Shown here in pieces: positions 14,970 to 23,377 of a stretch of 64,000 nucleotides of DNA (the first letter of the stretch is position 1; every line of letters begins with the position of its first letter). The notes under the pieces are model-generated. The model was given only the letters and a program-made list of their open reading frames with translations. It did no database searches and had not been told where the DNA came from. The stretch covers positions 139,304-203,303 of the forward strand of contig CAXXIF010000011.1 of assembly GCA_963677375.2 (NCBI GenBank), given 5' to 3'. The position numbers were made by a program, and so were the translations under genes. The stretch is from Pseudaeromonas sp963677375 (lineage in GTDB: Bacteria; Pseudomonadota; Gammaproteobacteria; Enterobacterales; Aeromonadaceae).

Positions 14970-15224
14970 ATGAACATCACCAGTGCCAAACAACTTAGCG
15001 CCTGCTTACGAGACATCCGGCTCGCGCAGCAACGATCGCAAAGCAAGGTCGCCAGCCGTGTCGGCATCAAGCAGGACACAGTCTCCAGCTTTGAGCTCAA
15101 TCCGGAGTCCACCAAGCTCGAGACCCTGTTCAAGATCCTGGCCGCCCTGGAGTTATCCATCGATATCAAGCCGCGTGATGAAGCCGCCGATAGCGCAGCC
15201 CCCGGCTGGAAAAAGGAGTGGTGA
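14970..15224 (+). CDS. hipB: HipB-like HTH antitoxin/repressor
   Basis: The 84-residue protein is an XRE/Cro-type helix-turn-helix protein: LRDIRLAQQRSQSKVASRVG followed by KQDTVSSFELNPESTKLETL and a C-terminal tail ending in tryptophan (APGWKKEW). In E. coli the HipB C-terminal Trp and tail are involved in interaction with HipA and in turnover. The ATG at 14970 is the start that aligns with the family. The stop overlaps the hipA' start (ATGA), the classic hipBA coupling. Four matching operators lie upstream. Confidence 0.85.
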   Translation: MNITSAKQLSACLRDIRLAQQRSQSKVASRVGIKQDTVSSFELNPESTKLETLFKILAALELSIDIKPRDEAADSAAPGWKKEW

Positions 15225-15553
15225 TGGCTCAGCTTGCGGTCTATATGAATGGCTACCGGGTGGGCACCTTCAGCAAGGCCACCAGCGGTGCCCACCAGTT
15301 CCAGTACGCCGACTCCTGGCTCATTCTAGCCGGGAGTCGACCGATCTCGCTCTCCATGCCGCTACGTCGGCAAGGCTATCAGGGGGCCGAAGTCTATAAC
15401 TTCTTCGATAACCTGCTGCCGGATAACCTGGAGGTGCGCCGTCGGGTGGTGGCGCGCTATCACGCCGAATCCACTCAGCCCTTCGATCTGTTGCGCTGCA
15501 TCGGCCAGGACAGTGTCGGCGCCTTGCAGCCATTGGAGCCATTGGAGCCATAG
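15224..15553 (+). pseudogene. hipA: Truncated hipA (N-terminal subdomain only)
   Basis: The frame encodes 109 residues: MAQLAVYMNGYRVGTFSKAT, NNLLPDNL-like FFDNLLPDNLEVRRRVVARY, and RCIGQDSVGAL, all matching the N-terminal subdomain of the HipA Ser/Thr kinase toxin (normally about 440 residues). It then ends in a short repeat, LEPLEP, made by a tandem 9-base duplication, and a stop 37 bases before the right direct repeat. The whole kinase core is missing, so no toxin activity is expected. An alternative is a stand-alone HipS-like protein as in tripartite HipBST systems, but no kinase gene follows. Confidence 0.7.
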
Positions 15554-15565
15554 ACGTCATATCTT

Positions 15566-15589
15566 ATTGATTAATAAGAATTAATCAAT
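15566..15589. repeat. Perfect 10-bp inverted repeat abutting the right att-like repeat
   Basis: ATTGATTAAT (15566-15575) and ATTAATCAAT (15580-15589) are separated by AAGA and end one base before the right direct repeat. It is entirely A/T-rich. It could be an integrase or accessory-factor binding site at the island end, or simply a terminator-like stem after hipA'. Confidence 0.6.
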
Positions 15590-15590
15590 C

Positions 15591-15668
15591 ATGCGCGAAC
15601 AGTTCCAGAACATCGAATAAGCGCTCTGGACTTTATAAAAACCAAAAGCCCCTGCTGTCAGGGGCTTT
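15591..15668 (+). repeat. Direct repeat, right copy: yicC 3' end plus terminator (att-like)
   Basis: The copy matches 12196-12274 except for A/T and G/A substitutions and one missing C. It encodes MREQFQNIE and a stop, the detached C-terminus of yicC, then the terminator hairpin (15644-15669). The copy next to ubiK is probably the original chromosomal gene end displaced by the island. Confidence 0.85.
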
Positions 15669-15705
15669 TGTCTATCCGGGCCAGACGAATGACTGCGGTT
15701 GCGGG

Positions 15706-15963
15706 TTATTCGTCGCGCTGAGCCAGCTGTTGCTCGATCTGCGCCAGCTTCTCTTCCAGTGCGGTCAGCTTCTCGCGGGTGCGCAGCAGCACCTTGGTCT
15801 GCACATCGAACTCTTCGCGGCTAACCATATCCAGCTTGTTGAGTTGGGACTGCAGGACCTGCTTCACCTTCTTGTCCACCTCTTCCCCCAGGCTCTTGAT
15901 GCCGGGCGGCAGCGCGTTGTGGATCTGGCGGGCCATGTCTTCAATTTTTTTCGGGTCAATCAT
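15706..15963 (-). CDS. ubiK: Ubiquinone biosynthesis accessory factor UbiK
   Basis: The 85-residue protein begins MIDPKKIEDMARQIHNALPP and ends in a coiled coil (KLTALEEKLAQIEQQLAQRD), which defines the BMFP/UbiK (YqiC) family. UbiK supports aerobic ubiquinone synthesis with UbiJ in the Ubi metabolon. AAGGAG precedes the ATG at 15963. The right yicC-type terminator hairpin downstream, followed on the minus strand by a T-rich tract, probably ends this gene too. Confidence 0.92.
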   Translation of the reverse strand: MIDPKKIEDMARQIHNALPPGIKSLGEEVDKKVKQVLQSQLNKLDMVSREEFDVQTKVLLRTREKLTALEEKLAQIEQQLAQRDE

Positions 15964-16106
15964 GAGGTTCTCCTTCCGTTACCCGCATTGTGCCCGAGCC
16001 GGGCCAGCATCGCCAGCGAGGCCGATCACCCGATGTGGGAGCGGGTACACATCACCATCAACGAATGCCAATAAGTGCACGCTTCGGAGCCGATCGCAGC
16101 TCCCAG

Positions 16107-17969
16107 TCAGCGAATGCCGTAACAGTGGTCACGAATGCAGGCCAGAAAGGATTCACCGAACCGTTCCAGCTTGCGATGGCCAACGCCGTTGATCGCCAGC
16201 AGCTCGTCATCCCCACAGGGCTGTTCCCGCGCCATCTCGATGAGGGTGGCGTCGTTGAACACCACATAAGGCGGCACCTCTTCCTCTTCGGCAATCTGTT
16301 TGCGTAACTTGCGCAGCTCGCGGAACAGCTTGACGTCATAATCCGCTTCCGCGTCATCACGCCCTCGGGCACGCCCCTTCTTCAGGCTGACCACCTCCAG
16401 TCGTGGCACCGCCAATTGCAGGCTCTGTTCGCCACGCAGGATAGGGCGGGCCGCCTCGGTCAACTGCAGAGTCAGATGGCGGGTAATATTCTGGGTCAAG
16501 AGCCCCTTGTGGATCAGCTGGCGGAATACCGACAGCCAGTGTTCGTGGCCGCGATCCTTGCCGATAGCGTAGGTCGATAACTTGTCGTGGCCCTGTTCGC
16601 GAATGCGCTGATTCTGCGAGCCTCGCAACACCTCGATGACATAGCCGATGCCGAACCGCTGGCCGACCCGATAGACGCAGGAGAGCGCCTTGCGGGCATC
16701 CTCGCTGCCATCGTAGGTGCGCGGCGGGTCCAGACAGACATCGCAGTTGCCACAGGGTTGACTCTGATATTCGCCGAAATAGTTGAGCAGGACCTGGCGG
16801 CGACAGGTCTGGGCTTCGGCGAACGCCGCCATCAGGTTCAGCTTGTACTGTTCTACCTTCTGCTGTTCGGGATCTGTGTGCTCGCCACTTTCCAGCATGC
16901 GCCGCAGGCGCTCGGTATCGGCAGGGTCAAACAGCAGCAGCGCCTCGGCGGGCAGGCCATCCCGTCCGGCGCGGCCGGTCTCCTGGTAGTAGGATTCGAT
17001 ATTTTTCGGGGTATCGTAATGCACGACGAAACGCACATTGGGTTTGTCGATGCCCATGCCGAAGGCCACAGTCGCCACCACCACCTCGAGATCATCGCGC
17101 AGGAAAGCCTCCTGCACCGCGGATCGCTCCTGCACCGGCAGGCCGGCGTGATAACAGGCGGCTCGCACCCCGCGGCCACGCAGGAACTTGGCCACCTCTT
17201 CGGTGCGGCTGCGGCTGGTGCAATAGACGATGCCGCACTGGCCACTCTGCTTGTCGATATAGCTGGCCAGCTGTTCGTTGGGTTTGTATTTGTCCAGCAG
17301 GCTGTAGCGAATGTTGGGGCGGTCGAAACTGGCCAGATGCACCAGCGGATCGAGTTGGCCGAGACGGGCCAGAATATCCTGCCGCGTCGCCTCATCGGCG
17401 GTGGCGGTTAACGCCAGCAGCGGTATGTGTGGAAAGCGCTGTTTCAGACAGCCCAGTTGGGCATATTCGGGGCGGAAGTCATGTCCCCACTGGGAGATGC
17501 AATGCGCCTCGTCGATGGCAAACAGTGACAATCGCAGTTCAGCAAGACGGTCGAGGAAATCCGGCAACATCAGCCGCTCCGGAGCCACATACAGCAGCTT
17601 GAGCTCGCCATTGCGCAGGGCGGCATAGATGCTCGCCAGCTCATCCCGCGGCACCGAGGAGTTGAGACAGGCGGCGGCGACGCCGTTGGCGCGCAGGGTA
17701 TCGACCTGATCCTTCATTAAGGCGATCAGCGGGGAAACTATTACCGCCAAGCCCGGTCTAACTAATGCGGGGATCTGATAACACAGCGACTTGCCCCCTC
17801 CCGTCGGCATGATCACCAGACCATCGCGGCCAGCCACCACCTCATCGACGATCTGTGCCTGGCCGGGACGAAACTCCTGATAGCCGAAGACCTCCCGCAA
17901 CACCTGCAGGGGTGACGGATTCATCGGGGCCAACTGGCCGGAGGCTGAAGCGAAGGATGGCTGTTGCAT
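16107..17969 (-). CDS. recQ: ATP-dependent DNA helicase RecQ
   Basis: RecQ is a 3'-5' helicase acting in recombination and replication-fork repair. The 620-residue protein shows Walker A (TGGGKSLCYQ, near residue 58), the DEAH box (AIDEAHCISQWGHDFRPEY), helicase motif VI (YYQETGRAGRDG), the zinc-binding region (CRRQVLLNYF...CGNCDVC) and a C-terminal HRDC domain (NGVGHRKLERFG). It is full length. The first 15 residues are not conserved; an alternative start at 17924 (MNPSPLQV) is possible. Confidence 0.95.
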   Translation of the reverse strand: MQQPSFASASGQLAPMNPSPLQVLREVFGYQEFRPGQAQIVDEVVAGRDGLVIMPTGGGKSLCYQIPALVRPGLAVIVSPLIALMKDQVDTLRANGVAAACLNSSVPRDELASIYAALRNGELKLLYVAPERLMLPDFLDRLAELRLSLFAIDEAHCISQWGHDFRPEYAQLGCLKQRFPHIPLLALTATADEATRQDILARLGQLDPLVHLASFDRPNIRYSLLDKYKPNEQLASYIDKQSGQCGIVYCTSRSRTEEVAKFLRGRGVRAACYHAGLPVQERSAVQEAFLRDDLEVVVATVAFGMGIDKPNVRFVVHYDTPKNIESYYQETGRAGRDGLPAEALLLFDPADTERLRRMLESGEHTDPEQQKVEQYKLNLMAAFAEAQTCRRQVLLNYFGEYQSQPCGNCDVCLDPPRTYDGSEDARKALSCVYRVGQRFGIGYVIEVLRGSQNQRIREQGHDKLSTYAIGKDRGHEHWLSVFRQLIHKGLLTQNITRHLTLQLTEAARPILRGEQSLQLAVPRLEVVSLKKGRARGRDDAEADYDVKLFRELRKLRKQIAEEEEVPPYVVFNDATLIEMAREQPCGDDELLAINGVGHRKLERFGESFLACIRDHCYGIR

Positions 17970-18212
17970 AGGGGCGCCATTGTAGAACAGCCAGGGTCCG
18001 GGGAAAACCGCTGTGACGCATTGAAGGTCAACGAATCACAGAAGGGATGCAGAATGGTCTAGGTTGTGACCCCAAGCGGTGTAAGCAGGGAAAGACACCA
18101 GCGCCGAGCAGCGATGGTGTCTATTTCTGGATAAAATTTGACCACCGTCACGGGTCTCGGCACCCCACTCAGGATGAAGAGCCATACTTGTAATAACAGG
18201 AGGATCAAACTC

Positions 18213-18746
18213 ATGGGTACTGTATCGACAATTCAATGCGGTGACTTGGTGGAGCGTCTCAGATATTTATACCAAACCACCGACGAAGCTGGCCTGAAGC
18301 AATGGCTGCAACGGGAGCTGGAAGGCTATGAAGAAGAAGCCGCCCTGCCCTGGTACCGGATCATTGAATGTCGGCAACGGGGTCTGTTCCAACATGTCAG
18401 CAGCGGTCGCCAGCACACCTGCCAGATCAACGAACAAGCCCTGAATCAGCGGGATCTGACACAGGTGCGTTTCCTGTTCCTGCGCGGACCGCTCATGGCC
18501 TATTTGGATTGTCACGCTCTGGTGCTGGAACGCTGGCCCGAAGCCTTGCTGGAAGAGTACCGGATGATCCTGATCCCCGAGCACACCTGCATGCACGCCT
18601 GGAAGGAGCCTGTGGTCTCCATCAAAGACAAGATGGTGCTCGGCGTGGATCACATGCTGCAGGAGTACGTCCCTGCCATGAGTAATGAAATGGACTGCTG
18701 TAATCTGTCATTACGGGCCATTCAACACAGACGCTGGCAGATCTAG
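18213..18746 (+). CDS. AbiTii-like domain protein, function unknown
   Basis: The 177-residue protein starts at an ATG with AGGAGG 9 bases upstream. Its N-terminus contains LKQWLQRELEGYEEEAALPW and YR, which resembles the AbiTii domain pattern (a Trp-containing helix, ELxGY, then PxYR) named after a lactococcal abortive infection protein. The rest (FLFLRGPLMAYLDCHALVLE and following) has no motif I recognise. It lies alone between recQ and rarD, so a defence role is only suggested. The 243 bases upstream hold no other gene. Confidence 0.5.
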   Translation: MGTVSTIQCGDLVERLRYLYQTTDEAGLKQWLQRELEGYEEEAALPWYRIIECRQRGLFQHVSSGRQHTCQINEQALNQRDLTQVRFLFLRGPLMAYLDCHALVLERWPEALLEEYRMILIPEHTCMHAWKEPVVSIKDKMVLGVDHMLQEYVPAMSNEMDCCNLSLRAIQHRRWQI

Positions 18747-18965
18747 CCTCGTCATCATCCTGCCACACCAGAGCTTCCGGGCATCGATGGATGCCTGTTT
18801 TTATGCTGCGCATTCCCATCCCCTGGCATGGTCTCGCTATCTTTTACCAGGCTTTCATCCACAGGGTTTGCTGATCCACTATTTTGCTGTCTATATCCAG
18901 AACATGCGTTCTGCTTTTCTTGCTCCCGCGTTACACTGCTCTGCCCGAATTTTGTGAGATACATC

Positions 18966-19853
18966 ATGCCCGCACACACCAAAGGGGTACTCTTTGCCCT
19001 CTGCGCTTTCCTCATCTGGGGCGTATGCCCGCTCTATTTCAAACAACTGACGGAAGTTCCGGCGGCAGAGATACTGACTCACCGCATCATCTGGTCCTGT
19101 GTGCTGTTGCTGGGATTGATTCTCGGCACCCGGCAGCTCTATCGCGTGCGGGCCGTGCTGCGCTCGCCCCGACAACTACTGAATCTGACGATCTCCGCCC
19201 TGCTGGTCGCCGGAAACTGGTTGTTATTTATCTGGGCGGTGAACCATGACCACCTGCTGGAAGCCAGCCTCGGTTACTTCATCAACCCTCTGTTCAGCAT
19301 TCTGCTGGGCATGCTATTCCTCGGCGAGCGCTTGCGTCGCTTGCAGTGGGCGGCGGTGTCGCTGGCCGGTATCGGTGTGGTCATCCAGGTACTGCTGCTC
19401 GGTCATCTGCCATGGATTGCGCTGACTCTGGCCGGTAGCTTCGGCATCTATGGCCTCATCCGCAAAAAGATCCCGGTGGATGCCCAGACCGGACTGTTTG
19501 TCGAAACCATGCTGCTGTTGCCTCTGGCGCTGATCTATCTGTTCGGCATTGCCGACTCGCCAACCAGCCAGCTGAGCCTGAACTCCAGCCATCTGAATCT
19601 GTTGTTGCTGGCGGCCGGCATAGTGACCACAGTGCCCCTGCTGCTGTTTACCGCCGGAGCTCGGCTGATCCCGCTGTCGACCCTGGGTTTCATTCAATAC
19701 ATAGGTCCCAGCATCATGTTCCTACTAGCGCTGTTCTATTTTGGCGAGCCGGTGCAAGCAGCCAAGCTGATCACCTTTGGCTTTATTTGGTCGGCGCTGG
19801 CGCTGTTCAGTTGGGATGGCTGGCGGCGTAGCCAGCAGGCTCGACGTTCATAA
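18966..19853 (+). CDS. rarD: EamA-family transporter RarD
   Basis: The 295-residue protein has ten predicted membrane helices and begins MPAHTKGVLFALCAFLIWGV, with the RarD signatures PLYFKQL and NHDHLLEASLGYFINPL. RarD proteins are inner-membrane members of the drug/metabolite transporter superfamily; the substrate is not established. I chose the ATG at 18966, where family similarity starts. It converges with the racemase gene. Confidence 0.92.
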   Translation: MPAHTKGVLFALCAFLIWGVCPLYFKQLTEVPAAEILTHRIIWSCVLLLGLILGTRQLYRVRAVLRSPRQLLNLTISALLVAGNWLLFIWAVNHDHLLEASLGYFINPLFSILLGMLFLGERLRRLQWAAVSLAGIGVVIQVLLLGHLPWIALTLAGSFGIYGLIRKKIPVDAQTGLFVETMLLLPLALIYLFGIADSPTSQLSLNSSHLNLLLLAAGIVTTVPLLLFTAGARLIPLSTLGFIQYIGPSIMFLLALFYFGEPVQAAKLITFGFIWSALALFSWDGWRRSQQARRS

Positions 19854-19874
19854 GCCGGAGCCTGCTTCGCTCGC

Positions 19875-20567
19875 TCAGGAAGTGCCCAGCGCCCACTCCA
19901 CCGCGGCCTGGGCATGCACCACTGTGGTGTCAAACATGGGTACGCTGGCATCCTCCGGCGACACCAGCAGGCCAATTTCGGTACACCCCAGTATGATGCC
20001 CTCGGCGCCACGCGCCACCAGATCGGCCATGATGGTGCGATAGAGCTGACGGGAGGCGTCCTGGATCTGGCCCAGACAGAGTTCGTCATAGATGATGCGG
20101 TGCACCTGCTCCCGGGCGACCTCATCCGGTGTCAGCACCTGCAACCCCTGCTGCGCCAGGCGCCCGGCATAGAAACTCTGCTCCATGGTAAAACGGGTGC
20201 CGAGCAAGCCAATGCGACTGATGCCTTGGGCCTTGACTGCCGCCGCCGTAGCATCGGCAATATGAAGGAGGGGCAGCCCTACCGCTTCGATGGCCGGGGC
20301 TACCTTGTGCATGGTGTTGGTACACAACAGCAGCCCGTCGGCACCGGCCGCCTTCAGGGCCCCCGCCACGCTGCTCAGTAACATACCGGCACGCACCCAG
20401 TTGCCTTGGGCCTGCAGCGCCTCGATCTCGGCAAAATCTACCGAGTAGAGCACCAGTCGCGCCGAGTGCAGCCCCCCCAACCGCGCCTTGACCCCTTCAT
20501 TGATCAACCGATAGTAACTCTGCGTCGATTCCCAACTCATGCCACCGATAAGCCCCAACGTTCGCAT
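19875..20567 (-). CDS. Aspartate/glutamate racemase family protein
   Basis: The 230-residue protein opens MRTLGLIGGMSWESTQSYYR and has the two catalytic cysteine regions LLLCTNTMHK (near residue 83) and ILGCTEIGLL (near residue 194), as in the RacX/YgeA amino acid racemases. This cofactor-independent family interconverts L and D amino acids through a two-thiol mechanism. GGAG lies 7 bases before the ATG at 20567. The amino acid cannot be told from sequence. Confidence 0.88.
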   Translation of the reverse strand: MRTLGLIGGMSWESTQSYYRLINEGVKARLGGLHSARLVLYSVDFAEIEALQAQGNWVRAGMLLSSVAGALKAAGADGLLLCTNTMHKVAPAIEAVGLPLLHIADATAAAVKAQGISRIGLLGTRFTMEQSFYAGRLAQQGLQVLTPDEVAREQVHRIIYDELCLGQIQDASRQLYRTIMADLVARGAEGIILGCTEIGLLVSPEDASVPMFDTTVVHAQAAVEWALGTS

Positions 20568-20711
20568 CACGCGCTCCATGTTGTTTTCAAATGATTCCCA
20601 CCATGGCAAGTTCCCGCCGTGAATTCAAGTCCGGCATCTCTGGCTGAAAAGATCGCCCGCGGGGGGGCATCCACTACGGAAACCGATTACCGTCTGATAC
20701 ATGACTCACCT

Positions 20712-21090
20712 CTAGTCGCCGAGGTGGGGCTGCTCCTGTTCCTGCTGCAACAGCATTTTCTCGTGGATCAGGAAGAAGGGGCGATACAGCATCCAGCTGT
20801 TGAGGATGCAGAACAGGCTCATCAGCAGATTGTGCCAACTGCCATTGGCCGCCCACGCCGCCCGGTTAGAGGCCTGGTTCGTCATCCAGAATGGCGACGG
20901 CATGCCGGTAATGATGATCCCCATGACCCAGAGCAGATGAGCTGCGCCAGCAACAGGACCGGAAAGCGATCGGAGCCGCTGATCAGCGGCCGGAACAGCT
21001 CGGCCATCAAGTGGGACAAAGTGATATCGAATTGTTCCAGCAGCCAGTATTTCCACAGGCTGAGCCCAAACGGGGCATCAAGCGTGCTGC
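20712..21090 (-). pseudogene. Decayed membrane-protein gene downstream of uvrD
   Basis: In the uvrD-distal direction two different frames encode joined hydrophobic segments: first FGLSLWKYWLLEQFDITLSH up to about 20940, then in another frame LLWVMGIIITGMPSPFWMTN through to a stop at 20712. The two read as parts of one membrane protein broken by a frameshift and lacking its start. I cannot name the family. The 533 bases between the racemase and uvrD hold nothing else. Confidence 0.45.
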
Positions 21091-21100
21091 AGCCTAGGCG

Positions 21101-23299
21101 TCACACCCCCTCCAGCCGAGCGTAGGCCACCACCAGCCACTTGCTGCCCTGGTCATCGAAGTTGACCTGGATACGGCTCTGCGGGCCTATGCCCTCGTAG
21201 TTGAGGACAGTGCCTTCACCGAACTTGCTGTGCCGCACCCGCTGGCCGAGGCGGAAGCCGGTGCTGTCGAAGCTCTCCTGGGCAAACTCGTTGTTGAAGC
21301 GGTTGCTGGATGCCACCGGTTGCGCCCAGCTGACCTGGGTGCGCAGCCGCACCTCCTCCAGACACTCGCTCGGCAGCTCCTTGAGGAAGCGGCTCGGTCT
21401 GTGGTGCATCTCCTGACCATACAGGCGGCGGTTCTCGGCGTGGGTCATATACAGCTTCTGCATGGCGCGGGTCATGCCGACGTAGCAGAGTCGCCGCTCC
21501 TCCTGCAGCCGCCCGCTCTCCTCGCTGGATTGCTGGCTGGGGAACATCCCCTCCTCGACGCCGACCATGCACACCAGCGGGAACTCCAGCCCCTTGGCGC
21601 TGTGCAAGGTCATCAACTGCACCGCCACCTCGAACTCGTCGGCCTGGGATTCCCCCGCTTCCAGCGCCGCATGGGCGACGAAGGCGGTCAGCGGCGCCAT
21701 ATCGCTCATCTCCTCGGAGGGCTGGAACACCCGGGTGGCGTTGACCAGCTCCTCGAGGTTTTCGATGCGCGACTGCCCCTTTTCGCTCTTCTCCGCCTGA
21801 TACAGGCTCCAGAGGCCACTTTCACGGATCACCCGATCCGCCTGCAGATGCAGCGGCAGCTCGCTGGTGTCGGTTTCCAGCCGGTTGATCAGCGCCAGAA
21901 ACTGGCTGACCGCACTGGCGGCGCGTCCGGCCAGTACCCGCTCTTCACACAGTTGCCAGGCGGCCTGCCACAGGTTCAGCCCACGATCCCGCGCCGCTTC
22001 GCGGATGAGGCCGAGGGTGCGATCGCCGATGCCGCGGGTCGGGGTGTTGACCACCCGCTCGAAGGAGGCGTCATCACCACGGTTGCCCAGCAGACGCAGA
22101 TAGGCCATGGCGTCCTTGATTTCCTGACGCTCGAAGAAGCGCAAGCCACCGTAGATGCGGTAGGGCAAGCGCTCCTGCAGCAGCGCCTCTTCCAGCACCC
22201 GCGACTGGGCGTTGTTGCGGTAGAGAATGGCACAGTCGGAAAGCACACCGCCCTGCTCGCGCCATGCCTTGAGGCGGCCGACCACGAAGCGCGCCTCGTC
22301 GATCTCGTTATAGGCGGCATAGATGGAGATGGGTTCACCCTCGCCGTCTTCGGTCCACAGCTCCTTGCCCAGCCGCTCGGCGTTATTGGCAATCAGCTGG
22401 TTCGAGGCCTTGAGGATGGTGGCGGTGGAGCGGTAGTTCTGCTCCAGCCGTATGGTGCGCGCGCCCGGGTAGTCGCTGAGGAAGCGGCTGATATTCTCCA
22501 CCTTGGCCCCGCGCCAGCCGTAGATGGACTGGTCATCGTCACCGACGATCATCACCTTACTGCGGTTGCCCGCCAGAATGCGGATCCAGGCGTACTGGAT
22601 GGCGTTGGTGTCCTGAAATTCGTCCACCAGAATATGCTGGAAGCGCTGCTGGTAGTGGTCGAGGATGTGCGGCTTGTGCAGCCACAGCTCGTGAGCCCGC
22701 AGCAGCAGCTCGGCAAAATCCACCAGACCCGCCCGATCGCAGGTCTCCTGATAGACCTGATACAGCTTGTGATAGGTGCGCGAGGCCACATCACCAAACG
22801 GCTCTATGTCCTTGGGGCGCAGGCCGTCGTCCTTCTTGCCGTTGATGTAGCCCATGACGGCGCGCGGCACCCACTGCTTCTCGTCCAGATTCAGCGAACG
22901 CACCACCCGCTTGATGAGGCGCAGCTGATCATCGCTGTCGAGGATCTGGAAATCTTGCGGCAGACCGGCATCCAGATGATGGGCGCGCAACAGGCGATGG
23001 GCTATGCCGTGGAAGGTGCCGACCCACATGCCGTGATGGCTGTGCGCACCGCCAATCCCGCCACCGAGCAGCTTCTCGATCCGCCCGCGCATCTCGGCAG
23101 CCGCCTTGTTGGTGAAGGTCACCGCCAGGATGGAAAACGGCGATGCCCGCTCGACACCGAGCAGCCAGGCAATGCGATGGACCAGCACCCGGGTCTTGCC
23201 GGAACCGGCGCCCGCCAGCACCAGCAGGTTCTCCAGCGGGGCGGCCACCGCCTCCCGTTGTCGATCATTGAGACCATCGAGCAGGGTTTCTACGTCCAT
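21101..23299 (-). CDS. uvrD: DNA helicase II
   Basis: UvrD is the SF1 3'-5' helicase of nucleotide excision and mismatch repair. The 732-residue protein has Walker A (AGAGSGKTR near residue 30), DEFQDTN, GDDDQSIYGWRGA, LEQNYRST, LHSAKGLEFP and VGMTRAMQ, in the order of the family, and a C-terminal Tudor-like region (GQRVRHSKFGEGTVLNYEG). I start it at the ATG at 23299 (MDVETLLDGLN), which aligns with E. coli; a GTG lies one codon earlier. A LexA box overlaps the ribosome binding site region upstream. Confidence 0.97.
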   Translation of the reverse strand: MDVETLLDGLNDRQREAVAAPLENLLVLAGAGSGKTRVLVHRIAWLLGVERASPFSILAVTFTNKAAAEMRGRIEKLLGGGIGGAHSHHGMWVGTFHGIAHRLLRAHHLDAGLPQDFQILDSDDQLRLIKRVVRSLNLDEKQWVPRAVMGYINGKKDDGLRPKDIEPFGDVASRTYHKLYQVYQETCDRAGLVDFAELLLRAHELWLHKPHILDHYQQRFQHILVDEFQDTNAIQYAWIRILAGNRSKVMIVGDDDQSIYGWRGAKVENISRFLSDYPGARTIRLEQNYRSTATILKASNQLIANNAERLGKELWTEDGEGEPISIYAAYNEIDEARFVVGRLKAWREQGGVLSDCAILYRNNAQSRVLEEALLQERLPYRIYGGLRFFERQEIKDAMAYLRLLGNRGDDASFERVVNTPTRGIGDRTLGLIREAARDRGLNLWQAAWQLCEERVLAGRAASAVSQFLALINRLETDTSELPLHLQADRVIRESGLWSLYQAEKSEKGQSRIENLEELVNATRVFQPSEEMSDMAPLTAFVAHAALEAGESQADEFEVAVQLMTLHSAKGLEFPLVCMVGVEEGMFPSQQSSEESGRLQEERRLCYVGMTRAMQKLYMTHAENRRLYGQEMHHRPSRFLKELPSECLEEVRLRTQVSWAQPVASSNRFNNEFAQESFDSTGFRLGQRVRHSKFGEGTVLNYEGIGPQSRIQVNFDDQGSKWLVVAYARLEGV

Positions 23300-23307
23300 C
23301 ACGACTC

Positions 23308-23337
23308 CTGAGAATTTGTACAGTAGTCCTGATTATA
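23308..23337 (-). promoter_or_regulatory. LexA box and -10 element of uvrD
   Basis: The sequence CTGAGAATTTGTACAG at 23308-23323 fits the LexA consensus CTG-N10-CAG with only one change from CTGT-N8-ACAG. On the minus strand a perfect TATAAT (23332-23337) lies just upstream. LexA bound here would cover the start of the transcript and the ribosome binding site, so SOS control of uvrD, as known in E. coli, is likely. No good -35 box was found. Confidence 0.75.
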
Positions 23338-23377
23338 CACAGACCCTTTGCCGGAGCCGAGCGGAAAGAGCCGCAGG

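Larger units (their letters stand above)
12275..15590. mobile_element. Decayed genomic island inserted at the 3' end of yicC
   Basis: The segment lies between two direct repeats of the yicC 3' end and separates yicC from ubiK. It carries genes typical of accessory DNA: a SEC-C protein, the tail of an AlbA_2-type ATP-binding protein, a YggL-like protein, an unknown zinc-ribbon protein, and hipB with a truncated hipA. No integrase, excisionase or transfer gene remains, so it can no longer move on its own. From established knowledge, the 3' end of yicC is the attachment site of mobilizable genomic islands such as MGIVflInd1, which SXT/R391 elements mobilise. That this is a relic of such an island is my inference. 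Confidence 0.75.

Noticed and set aside
15730..16074. Plus-strand frame ending MWERVHITINECQ across ubiK
   Set aside because: Most of it is antisense to ubiK; the short tail after 15964 could be a relic of another gene but cannot be supported.
21230..23311. 693-codon plus-strand open frame opposite uvrD
   Set aside because: It is a GC-driven antisense shadow of uvrD, with no protein family features and no ribosome binding site.
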